A stretch of 64,000 nt of DNA from Diploscapter coronatus (Eukaryota > Nematoda > Chromadorea > Rhabditida > Rhabditidae), in the NCBI GenBank assembly GCA_964036155.1, contig OZ038422.1, positions 42,927,201 through 42,991,200 on the forward strand. Direction: 5' to 3'. The translations under genes and the position numbers were made by a program. Of this stretch, positions 30,566 through 42,341 are shown one piece after another; position 1 is the first letter of the stretch; each line of letters opens with the position of its first letter. Below the pieces are notes generated by a model that did not search any database, was not told where the DNA came from, and saw only the letters and a program-made list of their open reading frames with translations.

Positions 30566-33039
30566 TTACAGTCCACTCCCGTTCTGATCCTCATCTCTCC
30601 TCGCTTTCTTCGCCTCGTATTCTTCATGAACTTGCCCGAAAAATGCGTGCACATCGTCCTTTGTGACGACTTTCTGAAAATTGCAAGGGCAAATTTCCAT
30701 TTCAAAGCCCATTCGACTCACGTCTTTGTACTGTTCGAAGAATGTCGCCATCTTCCGCTTCAGCATGTTCACGCCTGAAAAAATGAACCCTTAAAAACCG
30801 AAGATAAAGCTTTCAGTTTGCAAATGTTCATTGAAAAATCAAATTCATCAATTAAAAATTGACTTTTGAAATTGTCATTCTCGAATCATCTTTTCAAAAA
30901 TGATGCATTTCTCAGATAAACCTATAAATTTTATAGCATTTTCCAAATGAAACGGCTAACCATCGAGGACATGAATGGCTCCCTCAGCCCCAAACTCGGA
31001 GACAAGCGCCCTGGCCACTGCCGGCTCGGTCATTTTCTCCTCTTCTTCCTTCACTTTCGACAGATTCTTCTCCACGAAAGTCTGAAATGAAAGTCATTTT
31101 TATAGAAACAAAAATTCATTTATGTCTCACATCCAAATCGTCCTCTGAATCGATGAGGTATTCGCACTGCGCCATCTCCATGATTGCCTGAATTCAGCAT
31201 ACCAAAATAATATGGAGAGAAACTTTCAGAAATAGTTTCTGTAGTGGATAAACGTGAAGCGTTTCACTTGAAAAAGTAATCTGCTCAAACGAGGAAAGGC
31301 TTCATCAATAATATTATAATAAAGGAAAGGATAATTTTGAAAGGAAGAGTAGAAAAAACAACTCACAATGCATTCTGCACATTTGCAAATGCGATTTCTC
31401 CATTTGACAGCGAGAAGAAAGAATCGTTTGTCTTGAGGAACGCTGAATGGCTTGTTCTTGGAGAAGCAGACTATCGAAGTATCAGTTTCTGATTCGAGGG
31501 GCAGCAAGAAAGGAACTTTCGCAATGCACGAGTTGCACACCTGAAAATTTTTTATTTCGGTCAACCGAGCCCTAAATCTCCTACATTCATTACTCAATGC
31601 TAGAAATGTGCGTATGCGCACAAAGCTCCGAGAAACACGAAATAAAAATAGTGTGCCTTAAAAAGGAAGACTGTCCGCAATTGCCCTCTTTTTAATGAGT
31701 GAGAAGGTCTCGCCTGACCAAGACAATAGTGACTGAGGGTATTCATGTGTAAGTTAATATGAATTCAAATATTATAGATTCTTCATAAATCTCGTATTTA
31801 CAGGTTCAAGTTTAAAAGCAGTGATATTCCTTACCATAGATCCAGGCCCACTCATTTTCTTGTGCAGCTCTTCATCCTTGACATTGAACGTGGGATCGAT
31901 ATGCTGAAATTAGACTTTTTGAATCAATTTGAATGGTATCAAGTCATACCGTCATATGGAACCAGTCCTCGCAAATGACGCACTGGTGTTCCTCTTCTTC
32001 GATTAGCGGACTGGGATATGGCTGATTGCAGTGGCAGAACAGACCCACATAGTTGTGATTGTAGACGTTCAGCTGGTTCTCGGGCTGTTTCTCCTGAAAA
32101 GAAGGGATACACCACTTTGAAAAGATGCAGAAACAAACTTCGAATAGCTTGCATTTAGCAGTGAACTTCGAATTGCCACAGTCGCAACTGAAAATATAGA
32201 ATTTTGTCAAAATTTATTCAAAATGAATTCAAATTTTGTTAAATCATGCTAAATTTCAACGGAATATCTAAATCAGCACCATTGAAATAAAAATTCGAAA
32301 TTTTTTAGATAGAAATTTCGATTCTGCACAAAACAACAATTAAATTAGTTTTTCATAATCGAAATAAAATACTAAATAATGTAACGAACATCTTTATTGC
32401 CATAAAAAAGAAATCTTACCAGAACTTGCGTTTAGTGTAGAGCTCGACGAGTTCGTGGCCCTCGTGACAATTCTCACTGCAACCGAGACAGATTCCGGCC
32501 TGCTGAGGAGAGGGAGTGCAGGTCAGGCAGATGAACAAAGTCTGACGGGGCAAATAGCCCTGAAGCTATCAAATTTTAGAAAAATATTATCATTTAAACA
32601 ATTTTTCATGAATTGCAATCACGTGAAACAAAATCAAATTTTATTTCACGTCGCAGAAAGAAGACATTCTAATTCGTTTTTTCGAAATTAGATAGTTTAT
32701 CATTTTCAACTTGCCTGAGTATAGGTGCAGGAATTGAAGTCTTGTGCTCCATACAAAGCTGCGTCCTTCTCCTTTTCGTCTTCCTCTTCTTTGACCAATT
32801 CGGACCATGTGATCACTTCTGAATTCGAGAATATTTGTTCTTTTAGCAATTTCGAATAAAATATTTCATTCAATTCGTAGTGCGAGAATACACTAACCAT
32901 CAGTAGGATCCTGCGAACCGTCACTTTGCCCCACGAGCCGTTCAGCGAGTTTCATCGCGATGGCCGATTGCTTTTCGGTCAACCCATTGGCCTCCTTCTT
33001 CTCCATTCTATCAGAATTGCCTGCATCGTTCGATGACAT
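30566..33039 (-). CDS. ubr-7: E3 ubiquitin ligase UBR7 (UBR box plus PHD finger)
   Basis: Exons 33039-32898, 32818-32715, 32559-32420, 32187-32139, 32093-31950, 31903-31835, 31540-31367, 31187-31131, 31081-30961, 30774-30722 and 30673-30566 close to 386 residues. The UBR-type zinc finger (about 77-145) shows SCTYTQGY, CLTCTP, AGICLGCSENCHEGHEL and CDCGNSKF. It is followed by GLFCHCNQPYP and CVICEDWFH, the PHD-type finger of UBR7, and later VCNSCI and CKCAECI. The C-terminal VVTKDDVHAFF also matches the family. UBR7 acts on nuclear or chromatin substrates in animals; that is family knowledge. Intron 2 uses a perfect GC-AG donor (CAG|GCAAGT). The last intron (48 nt) has no in-frame stop, so its retention would insert 16 residues. 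The ATG lies ten bases after TTTCAG. Confidence 0.92.
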
Positions 33040-33812
33040 TCCTCGCTGAAAAGAAGTATATTTTTGGCGAGGAAATAAAATTCGAAAAACAAATTTGAAG
33101 TGACCCGCCTAAACGAATGGTCGTTGCATAAGCGAGGCGCGAGTGAGATGAGAGAGGGGAGGAGTTAGTAAAAGAATGGAGAGTGCAATTGAAAGTGACC
33201 CGTCAGAACAACCGCACTTCTTCTAGAATTGTTAAATTGTTTTGGAAAATGATTTAGAATATCCTCGAGAAGAAGATCATGCTTTTGAATAAAAAATATA
33301 AAAACAAAAACAAAATGCCGATCGCCGTCGAAAAATTCAGGAACGAAACTGAAGTAAAACGGAAATGAGCGACTATCGCGCGCACGAAAAGTCGCGAAAC
33401 AACAAAGCAAGTGTTCACTTCATTTCTCACGCTTCCCATTTTCACTCTTTTGATTTCCGTCATTTTTTCTCTATTTATATTTTTAATCGTTTTATCATTT
33501 TAGCTGTCCAATGTAACTTTATGACAAATCCTATTCAACGAAAAGTGCGATAATAATTACGCTGATGTCTTTTACGCTACCTTCAAAGATTTTCTTTGAT
33601 TTCTTAAATTTAATTTCTTCTTTCAGCTTTGATGCCAATAAAAACCTTACAATTATGAGTTATTTTTCTACTTTTCTTACAGATATGAGAAGAAATTTAT
33701 AAATTCGACAATTTTGAACGAATTTTCAAAGATTTATTCTATTGCAACGAGAGTTTATCCTTATGAATTGAGTTTTGTTGTTCGTTTTCGCAAAATACTT
33801 TCTTTCTTTTCT
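33040..33812. other. Intergenic, UBR7 upstream region
   Basis: 5' flank of UBR7 and 3' flank of the first PLA2-like gene. AT-rich, with overlapping small open frames on both strands but no consistent exon. TTTTCAG near 33051-33046 (minus strand) directly precedes the UBR7 start. Confidence 0.4.
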
Positions 33813-34964
33813 TCAAACAAGAATCATTTTGCCAGCCTTTCTGTCGTATCTCCAGACTTTCTTGGGTTCTTCCTGTTCTTCTCTCATTTCTTGTTCGATT
33901 GTCTCGGCAGGCAGTGGCACAATGATTTCCCCTTCCTCTGCCGGTTTCATGTTCTCGGTTTCTGGTTGCACTATTTTCCTCGAAGGAACGATGTGTCCCC
34001 CTTTGACTCCTTTGTTCATCATCGTGTAGAAGTGAGTTGTCCCGCAGAATAGAGGACGGATAATCCATCGCGAATAGCTGAAATTACACATTTTAGAGTT
34101 AATCATCAACTAGTCATTTGTATCGTAAGATGATTCATCTTTCGAAAAAAAATGCACAGATAGTGAAAATTCGATTACTGATAAATAGGAAAACGATTAT
34201 AAATTTGCATCTACCAATGGTGTGCTGGGTTGAGAGTCTGAATTCTCAGACATTTCTTTCTTAAACTTGTCTCCATGCGCTCATTCACTATTTATTCTCA
34301 ATTACTCTTGCTTTACGTTATCTCTTCATTTCAGAAATTTCAAAGGAGCATTTTCACCATCATTCGCGTTACATCAATCTGTCATTACGTAAAACCAAGA
34401 TTTTGTTTCATAACAATTCAATGCTCATTTTATTGAAGATGCTATGAAACTGCGATTTTTATAATAAAATGCATCTTGTTATTTCTTCTTGTGAATGTAG
34501 TTCTTTTTTATCTTCATCAAATTTTATCACAATCAATATCTAAAATCAAGCTTACAACTGATCGATATTCCCTAAGCAGCTACAGAATGCCCGATCTGCC
34601 TGAAATGGTGTGAGGATTTCGGAATCGTATCCTATGTCATGATTGTGGCAGCATTTGTTGATGGCTGAAACCAATTAAAATAAAAACGAAAACTCACACG
34701 ATATTGTGCAGAGTTTATCTCCAGCGAGTTTTGCAAGATCTGACTTCTAGCCAATTTTATGCCCAATTACACAAAATTTGAACAACTTCCTACGCCATAT
34801 ATTCCTAATTCAGTTTGAATATTACCTTCTCGATTTCCGAAATACGAAATATAGTAGGAAAGTAGATATGAGATCTTATCAGTTCCGCAGGTCCAACCGC
34901 TCTGAGCCTCAGCTGATTGAAAGAAAATAAGGAGTACGATCAATGCAACGACTGATTTATGCAT
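33813..34964 (-). CDS. Secreted phospholipase A2-like protein 1
   Basis: Exons 34964-34826, 34664-34556 and 34077-33813 close to 170 residues. A signal peptide (MHKSVVALIVLLIFFQSAEA) precedes a PLA2-like core: W.CGTD near the mature N-terminus, NKCCHNHD as the active-site helix with both catalytic His and Asp, and FCSCLGNIDQ. Where canonical secreted PLA2 has Cys two residues after the Asp, this has Gly. After the core (FCGTTHFYT) comes an acidic tail ending KKVWRYDRKAGKM. Secreted PLA2 enzymes hydrolyse the sn-2 ester of phospholipids with calcium; activity here is inferred only. It is the last gene in transcription order of five tandem minus-strand paralogues. Confidence 0.75.
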
Positions 34965-36428
34965 GACTATCTGAATAATTTCTTAATTTAAATTGAAGGC
35001 CGACAAATTTAAGGGGAAAATGAACTCGTTCAGCTGATTGCTCGTAAGGGTACCTGGGAAGTGATTGAGTGATTCATACACGTATCACATAGCAAAGAGG
35101 ACAGCAGTTCGAATGCATTGTGCTGTAATGCCGAAAACCTCTGAACCTTTGGACAACAGCACATCTACAAATCAATCGACACTTCACACGGAATTTGAGA
35201 AGTTCAAGAATTCTGCAAGTGGTTCCATTTCGACTTTCTTTTGAAAATGCAGTTCTATTCTGAAATTATGGAACATGGATATCGTTGTGCGATGATTAGC
35301 AGACCAGCATCTTATGATATGTTGATGGTAAAACAACTAATCAATTATGGAAAATCAACGATATGCAGGACATCTTTGTAAAGACATTCTTGAGCATAAA
35401 TGTAATGCTATATTTGATGCTTCTTGATTTCTATCAATTTTCTTTGACCATTATTCGATTTTAGTATGTTGCAGAAAAGAAAACTTTTTATCCAAAGCTC
35501 AACAAAAGTGAACGTTGCACACTTTCGTCTGTATCATTTGTCATTAAACAAAAACTGAGAAAGATTCCTCATCATTCAATCAAGGATGAATATTTTGAAA
35601 ACTAATTGGTCTACTTGCGAAACTTTTTGTTCGGCTACCAAATGCCCTTTTGAAACTACGTAATACCGTCATAATGGAAAGGAAAAATAAAATCTTCCTC
35701 TGCGAAAAGACATCCAGAATTTTTTGCAGACGAAAAATCACTTGTACTATTGCTGATGTTCTTAGAATATTTTACAATAATATGAAGTCTACCGTAAGTG
35801 TAATTCTTATTCAGCAAACTAACTTTTTTGTAATTTCATGCTAAGCTTTTAAAATTAACGTGATCATCTAATGAATAATTCGAAACGTGAAAAAACTATT
35901 CAAATCGGCGATGGCAGACAAGTGATTATTTCAATAGTTTATCCTTTACTAAAGCTACATTTTTTAAGCATGACATCGGGATTAAATTGTAAAGAAAATT
36001 CAATTTAAGGTAAAATAAGTAAGATGCTTACCAACTCTCATAAAAATAAACAAAATCGAACTCGGATAGTGAACGATCGGTATCAAAAATATATTTTTAA
36101 GGAAGAAAATACCAAAGAGCTTAGAATTAATGAACAAGCCTTATTCGTAAAACATCTGAAGCGTTTAGAAAACTTGTAGTAATATAACTTAACAAAAGTG
36201 AATGAGAGCAAGTTTAATAGCAATAAATATTTTTGAAGAAAAAGATAAAGGAAGAGAAATTTTAAAAAAAATATAGAGTGTGCATTCATATATTTCATTT
36301 ACTGTCAAATTTATTCACTGAAGCAGTTAAATGAAGTAAAATTAGTTTCGAGTAAAGCTCTATTCTCACTCATCGAATTGTGTATTATCTATCTTGTTTC
36401 AAATGATCTTTCTTCGACAAGGAACAAT
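34965..36428. other. Intergenic, 1.46 kb, within the PLA2-like array
   Basis: AT-rich spacer between PLA2-like genes 1 and 2. Open frames at 35650-35844 and 36083-36298 are short and AT-driven. I saw no remnant of a sixth PLA2-like gene (no CC..HD-type exon). No repeat is clear. Confidence 0.4.
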
Positions 36429-37177
36429 TTACTCATAATCTAAATAGACTTTACCGAGAGTTTTGCTATATCTCCAAACCTTCTTCCCCTTCTCCTTCTT
36501 GAGGAGAGCATTCATTTGCTCTGCCAATCTTATCTTCTTCTCTTCTTCAGATTCTTCAGGTTGAGCTGGCTGATCGTAAGACGAAGGCTGTGAAGCATGA
36601 CGGCCTTCGGTTTGTGAATTGAATGAAGGATATCGTCTTGAATATGAGGGCTGATGTCCACCAGAAAGACCGTAGTTGACGAATGTGTAGAGATGGGTCG
36701 TGCTGCAGAATGCTGGACGCAGAATGTATCGAGTGTAGCTGAAATATGCACAATTTATAATGAAATCATGAAAGAAAGTTCCATTTGAATACTTTCGATG
36801 AAAAGAAAACTTACAACTGATCGACATTTCCTAGGCATCGACAGAAACTCCTATCAGCCGCATAACGGCTCATCGTTCCTGATTCGTAATCCTCGTGGTG
36901 CTGATCACAACATTTATTGACGGCTGAAATGACCGAATAGTTGAATTAATGAAATTGAACATCTTCAATGTGATTGTGATTCATTTGCTCCAGAGTAAAG
37001 ATAAAATACAAGTACTTTACCATTGCGATTTCCGAAGAATGACAGATGATAGGACAAAAAATAGGATATTTTATCAGTGCCACACGACCATCCACTGCTG
37101 GCGGCAGATACTACTCCAAAGAGTTGGACCAGGAGAATGAAAGAGGCCATTAACTTTAGCATTGCTAAAATTATCAA
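36429..37177 (-). CDS. Secreted phospholipase A2-like protein 2
   Basis: Exons 37177-37021, 36923-36815 and 36738-36429 close to 191 residues; a second in-frame ATG at 37162 would give 186 and starts a better signal peptide (MLKLMASFILLVQLFGVVSA). The core has W.CGTDKISY as in gene 1, then NKCCDQHHEDY, where the residue after the catalytic His is His instead of the calcium-binding Asp, so classical catalysis is doubtful. FCRCLGNVDQ follows. The C-terminal tail is Ser/Gln/Glu-rich and ends KKVWRYSKTLGKV, clearly homologous to the tail of gene 1. Genes 1 and 2 are the closest pair in the array. Confidence 0.75.
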
Positions 37178-37718
37178 GTTGCTTCGTAAAATTCGAAAAA
37201 TGCAACGGCGGTGAATAAAATTTGAAAAATAAATTTTTACTCGACTCTTGAGCGAAAAATGTTTAATCGATGCGCTTATACATTCTAATATTCTTTTACG
37301 ATTTCAAAACAAGATATAATAATTTTAAAATGTTTAAAAATATCTTGAATGATTGTTGACACTAAAAATTGCTATAATGATAATAATTTTCGATAACACA
37401 AATCTGTCTGAAAGGTAAATGTTTAGAGTTCAAGATAAAAATCGATCGTTGTTGCCAGATCTAAAGGAATGAAGATAAAGAGCAATTGCCCAATCTCTGC
37501 AGACTCCTTGCAACTCGCATCTCTCTGCCATAGATTCCCCTCGGGGAAAGACGAGAAATTTTAAATGCATTCTAAAATAAAAAAAATAGGCTAATCTATT
37601 GTATTTTTATTGAAAGGAAATAAAAATTCATTTTAAAAAAATTTATTTCAAATTGGTTTTCATATGATATTCAAATGACAACAGCAGAGATATCGAGAAT
37701 GAGAAGAGACTATTCATT
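37178..37718. other. Intergenic within the PLA2-like array
   Basis: AT-rich spacer of about 540 bp between PLA2-like genes 2 and 3. No exon or repeat is supported. Confidence 0.4.
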
Positions 37719-38406
37719 CTATTCCGGTTGCAGAACCATTTGTCCAAGATCCCGATTGTAACGCCAGACTCGACTCTGCTTTGTTGGATAGTCGCTGGAA
37801 ATTCGAGATCTTTCTGGACTATACGTGAAATACGAATACGCCTTCACTGCGGTACAGAAGGACGGCTTCACCACCCACCGTGCGTAACTGAAATTCGTAC
37901 AGAATATATAAATATTCTCATTTCGTTAAATGAGAAAAATATGGCTGTATAAAATTAGGTTTTTGAGTATGATAAAGCTTCTTTTCCAATTTAGAATTTT
38001 CGAAATTTCAATTTCAGATATTCTTGATAAGAACAATTCTCTTTTCAAACGAATTTGTTAAAAGTGACATTAATTTATGATCGATAGATTATTACAATGA
38101 ATCGATCCTGTCGAGGCATTGACAGAACCGATCATCGGCCTGATGTCTGCTCAAGTAATCATAATCGATGTCCAGATCATGCTGATAGCAGCAATCATTT
38201 ATTTCTGAAAGAATTTATCGGATACGCACTTTATATGCTCATTCAAAATTATTCATACCGTTTCGATAGGAAAAATAACTGATGAAGAAGGAACTGTAGG
38301 TCGAAAAACTTCTACTTTCAGTTCCACAATGCCAACCACTGATTGCGTTAGTCTTCGTGATAATTGAAAATAGAACAAGCAAAATAATTGGCGAGAAGAG
38401 TTTCAT
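37719..38406 (-). CDS. Secreted phospholipase A2-like protein 3
   Basis: Exons 38406-38259, 38204-38096 and 37887-37719 close to 141 residues. Signal peptide MKLFSPIILLVLFSIITKTN, then W.CGTE, the active-site segment NDCCYQHDLD with both His and Asp, and FCQCLDRIDS. The tail is shorter than in genes 1 and 2 but retains RVWRYNRDLGQM, so this C-terminal block is ancestral to genes 1-3. The middle exon is 109 nt as in all five genes, with the same phases (1 and 2) on both sides. Extracellular, possibly catalytic; the substrate is unknown. Confidence 0.75.
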
Positions 38407-38859
38407 CGATCAGACGAGTAAGTCGAAAAACGAACAAGGTCAATCAATGGTCTTTTTCGAAGCAGAACGAATGAACGACAATATTATTTATGACCTAGCT
38501 ATCGACTATTAGCCATTGCAAATCTTATTCTATACTCTGAGAGCCAAGAAGAATTGTATCAATCGACAACTTCTGTTCTTTACCTTCGATTTTGCACATC
38601 GAATCACCCATTTGTTGTAATGTTATCATTTATGTATTGTCTTGATCTGTCAAGTTTCGTCGCTTTTTGATCAGCTGACTTAACACATTCATTTATTCTC
38701 ATAAATCATGCCGATTAATCACACTGATTAATTTCAATGAATAGTTAGGATAGTTATATGATTACATATCCATTGCACATCACTAATTTCAATTAGGCAA
38801 CAGTCATAAAGTCGACTATAAATTTGAGCTTTATGCTTTGTTTTCTCTGCCTAATAATC
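38407..38859. other. Intergenic within the PLA2-like array
   Basis: AT-rich spacer between PLA2-like genes 3 and 4. No feature was seen. Confidence 0.4.
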
Positions 38860-39978
38860 CTATGTATAACCATTCACGGCGGTGTACAGACGAACTCCAT
38901 TACAGAATAGCGCTTTGACAACTGTTCGAGCATAGCTGCAAATCAAGTGATAGAATGACTTCCTCTGGATACAATAGTTTCACATCATTTTATTATTTAA
39001 CTAAGTTGTACAATAATCGTTATTTTGGCGTGGGAAAAATTTATCAACTTCTATTGATCAATATTTACAGAAAAAAATGCATGATGCATATCATTTGAAA
39101 GTATCAACACCAATGCTCTGTCGAGCCAAAGTTTGAAAACAAATGCAAATTTTAACACGAAGCTTAAATACATTGTTACAAATGAATTGTTCTGAAATTT
39201 GGCTGTGTATAAGAAACTCTAATGCCTACACATTTATCTGTCAAATTTCAAGAAGGTTTTCAGGTGACGAATAATTTTACCCTTTAGATACATCTGGCTC
39301 TTTGAATTTTACTCTCAATTATATGTGAGGATAACAAACGTAAAATCGAACTTACAGTTGATCAATTCCTCCAAGACATTTGCAGAAGGAAGTATCTGCT
39401 GCGTGGCGGGTTATTGATGAATTTACCAGATTTGAATCATGTTGTTGGCAACAATTATTCACATCTTCAAATTATTTATTATCTGAGAATAGAAATAGTC
39501 AGGGCTAAAACTAGATCTTCTGTGCCTCCCCTTTAGCCAAATTTTTCACTAAAATCCTGCTGCGTGTATCACCTATGTATCACTTTTTATAATAAGTTTT
39601 AAATTTGCATACACCCCCTCTAAAATTTGCGGGTGTAGGACGATTGGTACAGGATTGAAACGTTTTGTAATAAAATTAAAAGGAAAATTTCGCTACAAAA
39701 CGTCTCACTTTCGTACAAACCGTCCTACACCCAAAATTTTTCATTCTGGTTGGAATTTTGCCTAGGTCTGTATGAGAAGAGTCATTTTCCAGAATAAAAG
39801 TGATTTTTCTTCAAGATTCAAGTATGTTCGTACCATCATGATAAAATAAATGGCCAGCAAAAATATAGGTTGAGTAAGTTGTCAATTTTCCATCACCGCA
39901 ATTCCATCCGTCGATATGGTCGTTCTGAAATGAGGCGTCGAAAAGCCCTATTGATATAGCAATTATGAATAGTTTCAT
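38860..39978 (-). CDS. Secreted phospholipase A2-like protein 4
   Basis: Exons 39978-39834, 39464-39356 and 38935-38860 close to 109 residues, the shortest of the five. The start was set at 39978 because it begins the signal peptide MKLFIIAISIGLF; a longer in-frame start at 40038 is unlikely. The core has W.CGDGK, NNCCQQHDSN with the catalytic His-Asp pair, and FCKCLGGIDQ; the last exon ends shortly after LFCNGVRLYT, so the VWRY tail of genes 1-3 is absent. Exon 2 uses a weak acceptor (TTTGAAG), inferred because only it keeps the 109-nt exon and the frame. Intron 1 carries a palindromic insertion (39622-39741). Confidence 0.65.
39622..39741. mobile_element. Palindromic element in intron 1 of PLA2-like 4
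   Basis: GGGTGTAGGACGATTGGTAC at 39631-39650 is matched by its near-complement at 39713-39732 (GTACAAACCGTCCTACACCC), with a second inverted pair inside (GTTTTGTA / TACAAAAC). AAAATTT lies outside both ends. About 100-120 bp, no coding capacity; MITE-like, and the transcript would fold into a long hairpin. Confidence 0.55.
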
Positions 39979-40939
39979 GATTATATCGATAAGACAACCA
40001 AATAATAGGGTTCTTTTATATGTGAATTCTATTCTCATTGCAATGCCTGGATTTTTGAGTTTAAAATATGCAATTTTAGTGTGAAACCAGTTTTTTTCAT
40101 AAGTATGGCTTGTTGGAAAATGGAATGTTATAAAGAGTTAATGCTCTATTTTCACGCATGTATCATCAATTCGTCTGTAATTCTTGTTGACAGCGATCGA
40201 TTGATATCAATGAATAGTCGAATAGATGAGTTGTTCAGCATTCGACATCGACGATTTTTTTTTTTCGAAAAATTGGATCTTTTCAGGGAAAAGTTCAGCC
40301 TTTTGAAAAAAGTCTAGCCATTCATTCTTTCGAACAAATCACATCTGTGATATCATTTGTCCTTGATAATCCTAAAAATGGAATCAAACACCTCTTATAG
40401 AGTTAGGAGTTTTATTAAAAATGGGAAGCTTCAAAATTTTGGATAATTAGTTTGTGGAAAATGGTTTGGATGAAAACCGTCATAAAAAATAGCAATTTTA
40501 AAAATATTCCGCCTTGTAGAAATCATAATACCCTCAATTTTTTTTTTTTTAAATTTATAATTTATCGATGAGTCTATTGATACAATTTGATCGTCTGCAA
40601 AAATTGATAGCAGAATGAAGCTTTCAAAATTGACGAGTTAACTAGAAAAACAAAAACTTCAAAACACATGTCTACTTAAATTCGACGAAGATCAAATTAT
40701 AACAGATTATTGAGAAAAATTTTCGCCTACGGCATTCTATTGCAAGTATCATTCAGCGACATACTTAAAATCAAATTTATGCAAACTTTTAACAATTCAG
40801 TTTATTTCCAAGTGACTCGAAGGTTGCTGCAACAACTTATTAATGGTTTACCCCATAAAATATTGAATTTAGCTCTGATATTTGAAAATTACAAATGAAT
40901 AGTAAATTATTTGCAAATGTACGAGTTTGCTCTATCAAA
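39979..40939. other. Intergenic within the PLA2-like array
   Basis: Spacer between PLA2-like genes 4 and 5, AT-rich, with poly-T runs at about 40256-40264 and 40539-40550. Plus-strand open frames (40081-40317, 40710-41089) are not protein-like; the last overlaps the final exon of gene 5 in antisense. Confidence 0.4.
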
Positions 40940-42341
40940 TCATTCGCTAGAAGCCGGAGTAGTAGCAGCAGTAGTAGTGGTAGTAATGGTGAATGGCATA
41001 GTCGTATTGTTGATGAAGAATGTGTAGGCCTTCACAATTGCGCAGAAAATCGGCTCTACTACGTGTTGAGCATAGCTAAATTAACTTGATCTAAATAAAT
41101 AACAACGCAATCCTGACTATGAATCGATATTGCTCAGGCAATCACAGTATGTCTGGTCAGCATTCTCGCGATTCATTTCACCTCCATTCAAGTTCTGGTT
41201 GTGCGTATCGCAGCAATTATTTACTTCTGAAAATCATACAGTTATTTTATGAATGCATCAGAAATTATATAGATTCCAAACGCAAAAACTCATGTCTCAC
41301 TCAATTTTGATAATTGATCTTAAGGTTTTAATTCAATCTATCAAGAAATTATTGAATCAGACGATAAAAATTTGATCGTCGGACGTTCTGTAGCGCAAGT
41401 TCCTAATTCTGTAACAAAAGTAAGCGTCTTGTTATACAAGATAAGAGTACGCGTTATTTAAGAAAGAACAACCCTGGTAAAACTACACGTTACAGAATGC
41501 TCCTCTTCTGTTACACAATTCTATGCTTTTATTATTTCTTTTAAAAAAAAACTCCGCACTTGCGTTACAGAACACGACGCTCAAAAATTTTCTTTAATCG
41601 AATTCACTTAAGGTTTCATAAAGAACTACTAGATATGTATATTGGATTATGTCATACAGGAAATAAGTTATGAATCATATTTCTTATTCATCAAAGCTCT
41701 AAATCAAATGAATAATATACAGTAGTGCTATACATTTTTGTGCCACTTACTAATTTTAATCCAGCTTATTCACATGCTTGCAATGCAACGATCAGCCGGA
41801 AGATTGAAAGCTTGCTTACATATTGATATGATTGAATAATGAACGTTTTCAAAATTTCTATTCGATCGATGCAGTGCAGGTAGGAGAACAGACAAAAATT
41901 AGTGCATGATGCAAAACCTTTGGGAACTACAGTAAAAAAGTCGAATTCGGGATCAAATTTTTGCATAGGGCCAGTAAACGATGGCAAAGTAAAACTATCT
42001 CTCAAAGCTTATCAACGCCAGCAACTCCTTTCCTTTCATTGCTGATATTCCTACCCTCACTAGCGCCCCATTCTGTTTACAAGTGCATCTTTTCACGCTC
42101 ATCTACCTTTGAAAGATACAGTAGCCCGCATATATCTTATTTCACCCCATACTTCGTTTGATAGATGTAAACATCCCCGTTATTCCTAAAAATCCATACC
42201 GTTTGATTTAGTAAAATGTCCAGCGAGAAGGAATGATGCTCTGGTAGTAAAAGGACCATCTCCGCATTTCCAATCGTCAGAACTCGATTGCGTGGCAACC
42301 AGCGACAGAGTTACGAGGAAAGTGGCTAAGAATAACTTCAT
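40940..42341 (-). CDS. Secreted phospholipase A2-like protein 5, Thr-rich tail
   Basis: Exons 42341-42200, 41226-41118 and 41075-40940 close to 128 residues. Signal peptide MKLFLATFLVTLSLVA, core W.CGDG (closest to gene 4), then NNCCDTHNQN, in which Asn replaces the catalytic, calcium-binding Asp, so classical activity is unlikely. The cysteine motif is YCDCLSNIDS. The last exon ends in a Thr-rich tail (FTITTTTTAATTPAS) that could carry O-glycans, unlike the charged VWRY tail of genes 1-3. The exon 2 donor is GTCAGG. Intron 1 (974 nt) contains an inverted-repeat element (41381-41580). First gene of the array in transcription order. Confidence 0.65.
41381..41580. mobile_element. Inverted-repeat element in intron 1 of PLA2-like 5
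   Basis: The left end reads CGTTCTGTAGCGCAAGT and the right end ACTTGCGTTACAGAACACG, its near-complement. Inside, TTCTGTAAC or its complement recurs about five times in both directions. Roughly 200 bp, non-coding, probably a MITE. Confidence 0.5.

Noticed and set aside
35095..35135. A tRNA-like B-box string (GTTCGAATGC)
   Set aside because: The A box and cloverleaf could not be found around it, and the B box departs from consensus. I found no tRNA, rRNA or CRISPR array in the window.
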